Shown: positions 55,045-63,400 of the stretch, in pieces | How positions within the stretch are numbered: position 1 is the first letter of the stretch | Layout: every line of letters starts with the position of its first letter | Assembly: GCA_034522175.1 (NCBI GenBank) | Contig: JAXHLQ010000001.1 | Span: 3,410,001-3,474,000 of the forward strand | Direction: 5' to 3' | Length of the DNA: 64,000 nt | Source: JAIPDZ01 sp034522175 | GTDB lineage: Bacteria > Desulfobacterota > DSM-4660 > Desulfatiglandales > Desulfatiglandaceae | The notes under the pieces: generated by a model | Database searches by the model: none | What the model was told of the DNA's origin: nothing | The model's input: only the letters and a program-made list of their open reading frames with translations | Position numbers and translations under genes: made by a program

Positions 55045-55813
55045 TCAGGAAGCGTCGGGGAGATGGGTTGCCCGCAGCCGCTGCATCCCCCTGACCCACC
55101 GGTCGTAATCCGTCGCCTTGCGCTCAAGATAGTCCTTGACCCTGGCATGGGGCATAATCATATAGTCGCCCCGATCCAGGGCCACTATGACGTCTTCGGC
55201 CACCTGCTCGGCTTCCAGCATGCCGTCCAGGGCCGCAATGCCGCCGCCGTTTCGCGTCATCAGCGAACGGACGGCCATGGGACATATCACCGACACCTGG
55301 ATGCCCCGATCTCCGTAGTTGATGGCCAGGTTATCCGCCAGTCCCACGGCCGCATGTTTGGTGGTGGTGTAAGGGAGCGAATCGATCTGATTGAGAAGCC
55401 CCGCCGCAGAGGCCGTGATCACAAAGCCGCCGGATCCCCGCTGCAGCATGCCGGGAATGACCGCCCGGGCCGCATAGACATGGGACATGACATTGATCTC
55501 CCAGATGCGCTGCCAGTCCACATTGGAAACGTCTAAGAGTCCCTGGATCATAATACCGGCGTTGGAGAAAAAGATCCACTTTTCCGAATCGCTCCTCAGT
55601 GAAGCGGACCAACTCAGTGACCTCCTTTTCCCTGCCCACGTCGCATGCCACAGCCACCCCACCGATCTCATCAGCCAGGGCCTGGGCACCCTTCAGATCG
55701 ACATCCGCCACCACCACGGCCCGGGCCGCTTCCTGCGCCAGCCGTCGGCACAGTGCCGCACCGATGCCGTTGGCCCCGCCGGTTACAATCGCCACGTTGT
55801 CTTTTACCTTCAT
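55045..55813 (-). pseudogene. Short-chain dehydrogenase/reductase, frameshifted
   Basis: Joined from two frames, about 256 residues, a normal SDR length. The first part has the NAD(P) motif TGGANGIGAALCRRLA and breaks at KVDLF. The second continues FSNAGIMIQG (NNAG-like), GFVITASAAG (catalytic Ser) and YTTTKHA (YxxxK). A missing base in the A5 run at 55568-55572 explains it. The ATG 55813 has GAGGTG 5 bp upstream. Homopolymer position makes a sequencing error plausible. Confidence 0.85.
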
Positions 55814-55943
55814 CACACTCACCTCGTTCACTGTTTTCTACCCGGTCCCACCCACTGACCTTCTCATGACACGAATCTAATTCTTCACACAGCTGATTTT
55901 TGACATACGCTAACTCAATCGATGCGTTTTCACAAGAAAAGAC

Positions 55944-55982
55944 AAAAAAAAGCGGGACGATCTTCCACGACCGACCCGCTTT
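55944..55982 (-). terminator. Rho-independent terminator after the DUF5320 genes
   Basis: On the minus strand AAAGCGGG pairs with CCCGCTTT (8 bp, 18-nt loop) followed by a T8 tract. It lies 44 bp after the last DUF5320 gene. Confidence 0.85.
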
Positions 55983-56025
55983 CATAATCTTTGGTTGAGG
56001 ACTCGAATGTTCGCCCTAATTGATA

Positions 56026-56376
56026 CTATTCAGAGCCCTCCGTCTCCAGTTCGTCAATTCGACGATGGATATCGTCGAGGGCCCGCTTGAGGCCGTCCGC
56101 CTCGGATTTCAGCATACTGAGTTCCTGGGTTGAATCCATGGGCGGCGGGGCGTAGGCAGGCGGCGGGGTCATAACCGGGCCCGCACCATACCCACGGGTC
56201 CGGAAGCCCCGGCCATATCCTGCACCAAACCCCCGGCCTCTTCCCAATCCACGGCCATATCCCTGTCGCATACCATATCGCGGCACATAGCCTGCGGTTG
56301 CAGGATTGCAATATCCACGGGCACCCCCTGTCATGGGACCCGCGCCCTGAGGTCCTGTTCTATCAAATCCCGGCAT
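56026..56376 (-). CDS. DUF5320-family protein, second gene
   Basis: 116 residues from ATG 56376, with AAGGAGGTG 7 bp upstream; the open frame reaches further back into the upstream gene. MPGFDRTGPQGAGPMTGGAR opens it, a Gly/Arg/Tyr-rich tract follows (GYGRGLGRGRGFGAGYGRG), then a Pro-rich link and a C-terminal coiled coil (MLKSEADGLKRALDDIHRRI). Such proteins accompany NifX/Mrp-type genes in anaerobes. Role unknown. Confidence 0.88.
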   Translation of the reverse strand: MPGFDRTGPQGAGPMTGGARGYCNPATAGYVPRYGMRQGYGRGLGRGRGFGAGYGRGFRTRGYGAGPVMTPPPAYAPPPMDSTQELSMLKSEADGLKRALDDIHRRIDELETEGSE

Positions 56377-56377
56377 A

Positions 56378-56590
56378 TTAAACACCTCCTTTTCCCGAAA
56401 ACCGACCCCGGCCACTTCCGCCGGAACCGCTTCTTTTGTTTTGACCTTTGCCTCGGTTGCCACACGACCCTGACCGGCGGCCCTTGTTGCCGCAGCGACC
56501 CCCACCGGCCTTCTGGGATCCGCATCCGCCCCGGCCTCCACCGGTTCCGGGACCCGCACCCTGAGGTCCTGTTCCATTAAATCCTGGCAT
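56378..56590 (-). CDS. DUF5320-family protein, first gene
   Basis: 70 residues beginning MPGFNGTGPQGAGPGTGGGR, clearly a paralogue of the next gene's start. The rest is a Gly/Ser/Lys/Arg-rich tract with three Cys and no coiled coil. AGGGGGTGA lies 6 bp before the ATG. The stop almost touches the next gene's start, so the two form one operon under the palindrome-flanked promoter at 56661-56737. Confidence 0.82.
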   Translation of the reverse strand: MPGFNGTGPQGAGPGTGGGRGGCGSQKAGGGRCGNKGRRSGSCGNRGKGQNKRSGSGGSGRGRFSGKGGV

Positions 56591-56660
56591 TCTGGTTCAC
56601 CCCCTTTCATCCATCGACCCTTTACCGCGCAGGCTCACGCGCGGTTCGGGAATCATCTCT

Positions 56661-56737
56661 TATTATGAGCCTACGCTCATAATATAGGGGCATGTGTTCC
56701 GGCTGTCAAGGATTTTTTTGAGCATATGCTCAAAAAA
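56661..56737 (-). promoter_or_regulatory. Sigma70 promoter flanked by two palindromic operators
   Basis: Minus strand: TTGACA (56709-56704), 17-bp spacer, TATATT (56686-56681). A perfect palindrome TATTATGAGC-N4-GCTCATAATA (56661-56684) overlaps the -10; a second, TTTTTTGAGC-ATAT-GCTCAAAAAA (56714-56737), ends 4 bp upstream of the -35. Both share half-site TGAGC; centres are 53 bp apart, about five helical turns. Confidence 0.8.
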
Positions 56738-56768
56738 GTTGAGTGATGGGGCATAAGCCTGAGAGGGA

Positions 56769-57780
56769 TTATGTGTTGAATATGATGGAGGGCACATCAC
56801 AGCAGCCCTTGATGGCCGCCACGGCGCGATCAACCTGCCCGGTTTGAACGATCCCGGTAATGGAGGCCACCGAGCAGCCCAAGCCCAGATAGTCCACCTG
56901 TGCCTCATCCAGGGCATCCAAAATGTCCTCTGCGATCCCGTATCGATCCCCGAAATGCGGGCCGTTCATGGCAAACAGGGTCACCGGATAGCGTCTAACC
57001 ACCACTCCTTCACCCATGAGATTCCGTATGGTGTGATCATGCTCGTGACTGGGTGGAAGACAGAACAGAAAGTGAAAGGCATCATCTCGAGTGGGCAGGG
57101 ATATGAGGAAGGTGAGTAAATGGCCCGCTTCGCTGAAGGCCCTGAAGGCACCCCCCATCGGGCTCAACTGATGGGGGTCAAAGCGGACATCCAGAAGCTC
57201 CCGGGTTTCGTAGATTGCCAGCCCATACACCTTGGGCCGTTTCTCCCGGTAAGAGGCGATCACCTCCTTAAAGAGGGCCTCTTTACCTTTTTGAGCCAGG
57301 CGCCAGTCCGTCGGCGTGCGATACGCACTGATATGAAATGGGCCGAACAGGGCGGCCACCGCCGGGTCGAGGTCATCCTTCTCCAGCACCACGGAGATGG
57401 CGGAGTGAGAATTGGCCAGGGCCAGGGGCCGGATTTGCCGTTCCCCCAATGCGGCCAGCAGGGTGCCCAGCACCAGCGGATCGCTTTTGTGAGGAAACAG
57501 AGAAAACACCCCCGCATCCCGCATCCTTAATTCGCCACTGGATAAAGGCCTGTGTTATGGCCTCTTTGACCCGGAAGGCATCCGGAACCTCCATCACAAA
57601 GTGCACGCCGGGTGCCGTGCCCAGCCCACCGGCGGTCAGAAAAGAGAGGTTAATTTCCCTGTCCGCGAGGAGACGGCACAACCGTGTGGCGAGGGTGTCA
57701 TCTCCCGCCGGCCCGAGGAGAGACGCCCACACCACATCATTCAAAATCTTGAATCCCCCGAGTCTCGGTGCATCGCTCAT
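56769..57780 (-). pseudogene. ACT-like domain protein, broken by a 7-bp tandem duplication
   Basis: About 334 residues once repaired. The 5' frame starts MSDAPRLGGFKILNDVVWAS and runs in ACT-like beta-alpha-beta pattern (LATRLCRLLADREINLSFLT) to QWRIKDAG; the 3' frame continues VFSLFPHKSDPLVLGTLLAA to IIFNT. At 57512-57525 the 7-mer CCGCATC is present twice in tandem; removing one copy rejoins the frames exactly. The ACT assignment is tentative and no function is proposed. Confidence 0.75.
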
Positions 57781-57813
57781 TAGGCCCCGGCCAGCGAAAG
57801 AAGTGTGAACGGA

Positions 57814-58194
57814 CTACAAAAGTGAGGTGACGACCTCCCATAATCCTTCGGTATCTATCGGTTTTGCGATATATTCATCCGCCTCCGTGGCCATGCCGTC
57901 GGCGTGGGTGTAGGTGGTGGTGGGCACCGCTTCCCCCACCGCCGTGAGGAGGACCACGGGAATATCCTTCGTCTCCTCTTTGGCTTTCATCTCAGCGCAC
58001 AAGACATACCCGTCCTTCCGGGGCATCATGATGTCGAGGATCACCAGATCCGGCCGCCGTTCCTTGATGGATTCTTCTCCCTCGACCCCGTCATAGGCGC
58101 GCCCCACTTCGCACCCTTTACTCTCCAGCATCATGGCCACGGTTTCCACCAGATCCGGATCATCGTCCACTACCAAGATATACTTTTTATCCAT
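57814..58194 (-). CDS. Single-domain response regulator
   Basis: 126 residues from ATG 58194, with GAGGAGG 6 bp upstream. A full CheY-like receiver: acidic pair in VVDDDPDLV, phospho-acceptor Asp in VILDIMMPRKDGY, Thr in VVLLTAVGE and Lys in YIAKPID. No output domain, so it acts by protein contact or in a phosphorelay. No kinase is adjacent. Confidence 0.92.
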   Translation of the reverse strand: MDKKYILVVDDDPDLVETVAMMLESKGCEVGRAYDGVEGEESIKERRPDLVILDIMMPRKDGYVLCAEMKAKEETKDIPVVLLTAVGEAVPTTTYTHADGMATEADEYIAKPIDTEGLWEVVTSLL

Positions 58195-58406
58195 ATCGCC
58201 CTCCTCTCGTTGATCCACCATTTTGGGTATATGGTTCCTATTTGTACGTCATGCAGGCTTTTGGCCGCAATCAAATCCGTAACCCGTTCTCCCCGTTGGA
58301 GCGGAATCTTCAACCGGTTTCAGCAAACAATGGATCCTGACACCTGAAACCTATTGACCGCCCCTCACTTTATTGCCCATACCGTACCGGATTGCAACAC
58401 AAGACT

Positions 58407-59338
58407 TCATGAAACCTCAGGCCTGGGATAGAGCCCGCTTCGCTCTACAATTTCAGGGACCTTTTCTTCCCACTCGATGGCCATAATGTGAAATCCCCTG
58501 ACGCCCTCACATTCCTTCAACCGCTGGATGGTTTCCACACAGATGTCGATCCCTTCCTGAGCCTGTTTCTCTTTGGCCACGCCGCCCATTCGCTTCACCA
58601 CATCGTCGGGCACATCCATACCCGGGACCCGGTTCTTCATATACTTGGCCATACCGGCGGACTTAAAGGGGTCACACCGGCCAGAATATGGACCTTTTCG
58701 TGAAGGCCGCGATCCCTGGTCAGTTTCATCCATTCCTCAAATTTTTCCAGATTGTAGATGCACTGGGTCTGGATGAATTCCGCGCCTGCGGCCACCTTTT
58801 TGGCCAGGCGGGGAATCCGGATCTCAAAAGGATCTGCAAAGGGGTTGGCGGCCGCGCCCACAAACATCCGGGGCGGCCGTTTAATCTCATCGCCGCCCAG
58901 AAATTTCCCCTCATCCCGCATGTATCGCACCGTCTGGATCAGTTGCATGGAGTCCAGATCAAACACGTTCTGCCCCTGGGGGTTGTCTCCGAACTGCTGA
59001 TGATCGCCCGAAAGACAGAGCATATTGTAGATGTCGAAGGACGCGGCGCCCAGGATATCGCTCTGAAGCGCGATCCGGTTTCGGTCCCTCACCACCATCT
59101 GAAGGACGGGATCGAGCCCCATCTGTTTGAGGTGAATGCATGCCGCCAGGCTGCATAGACGGGTCACACTGGTCTGATTATCCGTGATGTTGATGGCATC
59201 CACATAATCCCTGATCATCTCCGCCTTCTTGGTGATGGCTTCGGGGTCGCTTCCCCTCGGCGGACCACACTCGGAGGTCACCCCCAGTGCGCCGGAATCC
59301 AGGACCTTTTCAAGCTTGCTCGGTGTTTGGGTGCTCAT
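58407..59338 (-). CDS. metF: Methylenetetrahydrofolate reductase MetF, frameshifted
   Basis: About 310 residues after repair. The TIM-barrel start has VTSECGPPRGSDPEA (catalytic Glu region), INITDNQTSVTRL, LQMVVRDRNRIALQSDILGA and AEFIQTQCIYNLEKF. At HILAGVTP the frame breaks; the next frame continues FKSAGMAKYMKNRVPGMDVP to the end. One missing C in the C4 run at 58668-58671 explains it. It reduces methylene-THF to methyl-THF. The ATG overlaps the metV stop (ATGA), the usual MetV-MetF pairing. Confidence 0.88.
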
Positions 59339-60003
59339 TGTCTCACATCCTCCCTGACCACATGTCTTGGACCGCCGGCCCGCTCCGTGGACCAGTCCTT
59401 GATGGGTGCAATCTGTTCATAGTCATCCAACCGGTCCAGTTCTTTGAGACGATCGACAATCAGCTGCCAGGCACAGTCCAGATCCTTGCTGATCTCGCAC
59501 TTGCCGTTGGTTGACCCCCCGCACGGGCCGTTCAGGAGGCGTTTGGCGCACCGGGATATGGGACAGATGCCCGCTGTCTGGCCCAGGATACATTGACCGC
59601 ACCCCTGGCAGCGCTCGCTCCACACGCCCCGTTCCTCCGTCACCCCCATGAAACAGGTGTTGACACCGGGATAGACCGGGGTATGGAAGTACTTCTCCGC
59701 CATGAACTGGATGCCTGCACCGCAGGCCAGGGAGAGCACGGCGTCGTACTGATCGATGCGGTCCCGGATCTCCTCAAGATATTCATGGTCACACTGCCTC
59801 TCCAGCGTCACCTCGTCGATGTCCATCTTTTTGCCCTGGTTCATAAAGTACATGCGCAGGGCCGAGGCCAGCACGCCCACTTCCTTTTTTCCACCGGCCT
59901 CGCAAACGGTCACGCATTCATTGCAGCCCACAATGAGGATCTTCTCATAATCCTTGATCATGTCGATGATCTCTTCGATGGGCTTTTTATCTGCGACAAT
60001 CAT
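59335..60003 (-). CDS. metV: MetV-like methylene-THF reductase Fe-S/zinc subunit
   Basis: 222 residues. The N-terminal half has ILIVGCNECVTVCEAGGKKE. The C-terminal half is Cys-rich: CQGCGQCILGQTAGICPISR, then CAKRLLNGPCGGSTNGKCEI and a final DCAW, the MetV C-terminal signature. In acetogens MetV partners MetF and lets it take electrons from an Hdr/ferredoxin module. Here MvhD and an HdrA-like protein lie directly upstream, which supports that model. Confidence 0.92.
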   Translation of the reverse strand: MIVADKKPIEEIIDMIKDYEKILIVGCNECVTVCEAGGKKEVGVLASALRMYFMNQGKKMDIDEVTLERQCDHEYLEEIRDRIDQYDAVLSLACGAGIQFMAEKYFHTPVYPGVNTCFMGVTEERGVWSERCQGCGQCILGQTAGICPISRCAKRLLNGPCGGSTNGKCEISKDLDCAWQLIVDRLKELDRLDDYEQIAPIKDWSTERAGGPRHVVREDVRQ

Positions 60004-60039
60004 AAGATATACCCTCCTCGTTTTCCTGTACGTGCGTCG

Positions 60040-60471
60040 TCATGCCGCCCGTTTTTCTTTTGCTTTCTTAATGGGATTGGGCCCCAGGGCCCGGATCTTC
60101 TCGGTCATCTCCACGGCATACTCCGCAAACCGGGGGCCTTCGCCCGAAGAGAGGTTGAACATCTTCACCCGCTCCCCGCCGATCCCCACCTTGTCCAGGA
60201 GCTCCCGCGCCTGGGCCACCCGCTTGCGTGCCCGGAGGTTGCCGTTCTCAAAGCGGCAATCCCCTTCCATGCATCCGACCACATACACGCCGTCGGCCCC
60301 CTTTTCAAATGCCCTCAAAATGTGGAGCACATCCACTTTTCCTGTACAGGGCACCCGGACAATCCGGATGGTGTCAGGATACCTAAGTCGCATGGAACCT
60401 GCCAGGTCCGCAGCCGTGTATCCTCAAAAATTACAGCAGAATGTCACAATAATCGGCTGAAATGCTTCCAT
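60040..60471 (-). CDS. mvhD: MvhD, selenoprotein (in-frame TGA, Sec16)
   Basis: 143 residues if complement TGA 60426-60424 is read as selenocysteine; without that, only a shortened version from an internal ATG at 60393 is possible. The start reads MEAFQPIIVTFCCNF-U-GYTAADLAG, and MvhD relatives have Cys at that spot (CNYCGYSAADLAG type). The rest is standard: RYPDTIRIVRVPCTGKVDVL and GADGVYVVGCMEGDCRFENG. MvhD carries a 2Fe-2S cluster and links HdrA to its electron donor. It starts 12 bp after the HdrA-like stop and is followed by metV and metF. Confidence 0.92.
60394..60426 (-). promoter_or_regulatory. UGA selenocysteine codon and probable SECIS hairpin in mvhD
   Basis: On the minus strand GGACC pairs with GGTTCC (one bulged T) around loop TGGCA, 15-30 nt after the UGA. 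The loop starts 20 nt after the codon. The stem is shorter and less regular than in the other two genes, and an alternative pairing (CTGC with GCAG, loop GGACCTG) exists. Confidence 0.7.
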
Positions 60472-60483
60472 TATAATACTCCT

Positions 60484-63400
60484 TTATAATACTCCTTCGA
60501 GCAATGCATCCACTTTGCTTAAGATCTGATCGTCTTCGTACCAGTTGAGTTCGATGGCCTTGGCCGGACACTCGGATGCACAGATGCCGCAGCCGTGACA
60601 CAGGGCCTCATCGATTTCGCTGACCCCATCCTCATTGATGCGCGGCACGCCGTAGGGGCATGCCCGCACACAGATCAGACACGCCGCACACCGGTCCTGA
60701 TCCACCCGCGCCGTCACCGCAGAGAGACGGATCTCAGACTGGGACAAAAATGTGCCGGCCCGGGAGGCCGCCGCCATGGCCTGGGCAATGGCCTCGGATA
60801 TCAGTTTGGGTCCATGGGCGGTCCCGCACAAGAAGATCCCCTCGTTGGCCAGGTCCACCGGTCTCAATTTGACATGGGCTTCGATAAAATAGTGATCGTC
60901 ATTTCTGGGAAGCTTCATTATGGAAGCCAGTTCATCCGTATCTTCGGCCACCATGCCCGCACTTAAAACGAGACGATCCGCACCGACCTGAATGTTCCGA
61001 TCGAGCACATGGTCCCTGAAGGTCACCTGAATCTCATCATCCGTCGCCGCCACCTCTGGCGGATGCTCCTGGTCGTACCGGCAGAAGATGACCCCCTGCC
61101 GTCTGGCTTCCGTATAATATCCCTCCAGAAGCCCATACATGCGCATGTCCCGATACAGGATGTAGACATCCGCATCCGGGTTCAGTTCCTTGATATGAAG
61201 CGCGTTTTTCACCGCACTCTGGCAGCAGATCCGCGAACAGTTGGGGTGTTCCTCGTTACGGGAACCCACGCACTGAATCATGACCACCCGGTTCAGGTCT
61301 TCGGCGCCTTTCACCTCGAGCCGCTTGCCAAGCGCAATTTGGGTCATGATCCGGGGGTCCTCACCGTAGAGATATTCTTCCGGCGTGTATTCCCGGGCCC
61401 CCGTGGCGAGGATGACGATGCCGTGATCAATTTTCCGTTCATACATGCCCGGGCCCACCATGATCTCGGTGGTGAAGTTCCCTTTGAACCCGGAAAATCC
61501 GACGATGAGGGAGTTGGCGAGAACTTCCACCTTGGGGTGCCGGGTCACCCGGTCCATCAGTTCAAGGATATATTTCTGGATATCCACCCCTTCGATGGTG
61601 GTGGTGAGGTCTCTGGAAAGACCCCCCAGTTGACCCTCCTTTTCTACAATCACCACCTCAAAGCCCTGATCCGCCAGGCCGAGGGCCGAATTCATCCCGG
61701 CCACGCCGCCGCCGATCACCAGGGCCCGCTTGTTCACGCGGATGCTCTTCTCGGTCAGGGGTTTCAAGAGTCCGGCCCGGGCCACGGCCATCCGCACCAG
61801 GTCTTTGGCCTTGTTCGTGGCCCCTTCGGGATCGTCTCCGTGGACCCAGGAATTCTGATCCCGGATGTTGGCCATCTCGAAGAGATACTTGTTGAGCCCG
61901 CAGGCCTGAAGTGTATCCTGGAACAGGGGTTCGTGGGTCCGGGGCGAACAGGAGGCCACCACGATTCGATTCAGATCGTTCTCTTTGATCACCTCTTTGA
62001 TCTTGTCCTGGGTGTCCTGAGAACAGGTAAAGAGGTTCTCATCCACCAGTTCCACAAAGGGCAAACCGGATGCATAGTCCACCACCCCGGGCACATCCAC
62101 CACCCCGCCGATATTGATGCCGCAGTTGCACACAAAGACCCCGATCCGGGGGGTTTCACCGGTCACATCCTTTTCAGGGGGGATCTCAAGGGATTTGGTG
62201 TCCTGGTCCCTGGCAGGTGCAAGGACGGTGCCTGCCGCACAGGCGGCCGCGCTGGCCTCGGTTACGGACGTGGGGATGTCCTTGGGTCCCTGGAAGATGC
62301 CGCAGGCATACACCCCGGACCTCGAGGTGGCCACCGGGGCAAAGGGATGGGTGGATGCAAAATCGTATTCGTTGAGGTCCAGATCCAGCCGCTTCGCCAG
62401 TTCGACGGTCTCCCGGCTCACCTGGAATCCCACCGAGAGCACCACCATGTCAAAGATCTCTTCGTGGATCACCCCGGCTTCGTCCGAGTAGCTGATCTTG
62501 AGATCATCACTGCCGGGCACCGGATCGATGGTATGCACTCTGGAGCGGACAAACCGCACCCCGTGCTCGTCCCTGGCCCGGTTATAGTATAACTCATAAT
62601 CCTTGCCATAGGTCCGCATGTCCATGTAGAAGATGGCCGCATCCAGGTCTTCCGCGCTGTGATCCTTGGCGATGACCGCCTCCTTGACCGCATACATGCA
62701 GCACATGGCCGAACAGTATCCGTTTCCGCATTTGTTGGTGTCTCTCGATCCCACACACTGAAGCCATGCGATTTTCCTGGGTTCCTTTTCATCCGACTGC
62801 CGCACGAGATGCCCCATGGTGGGACCGGATGCGCTCAGAATCCGCTCGAACTCCAGGCTGGTCATCACATTGGGGTGGCTGCGGTGATGATAGACATCTT
62901 CAAAGGGTCCGGGATCGAACACCTCGGCCCCCGGACAGAGGACCACGGACCCGACCCTCACCTCACGTTCGGTCACCTGCTGATCGTGAATCACGGCCTC
63001 GGCCAGGCAGGCCTTGACACACTGGTAACACTCGGAGCATATCCCGCACTTGAGGCACCGATCCGCCTCTTTCAATGCTTCTTCCTCGGTAAACCCGAGC
63101 GCGATCTCGTCAAAATTGCCCTTTCGCGATTCCACCGGCAGGTTCCCCATGGGCGTTCGGGGGACAAAGGGTTCATCACCAGTTTCCGGTTTTTCATAGT
63201 CCCAGGTTTGTTCACGGCCTTCCTTCAGGTCCTCACCATTGAGATACCGGTCGATGCTCAGGGCCGCCTCCTTGCCGCATTGCACGGCTTCCACCACGGA
63301 TTTGGGCCCGTAAAAGACATCGCCGCCGGCGAACACACCTTCAATGGATGTTTCAAGGGTCACGGGATCCGCCTCAAGACCGCCTCTCCGGGTCACGGAG

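Noticed and set aside
61009..62592. 527-codon open frame antisense to the HdrA-like gene
   Set aside because: Same reason; the minus strand has full HdrA and ferredoxin motifs.
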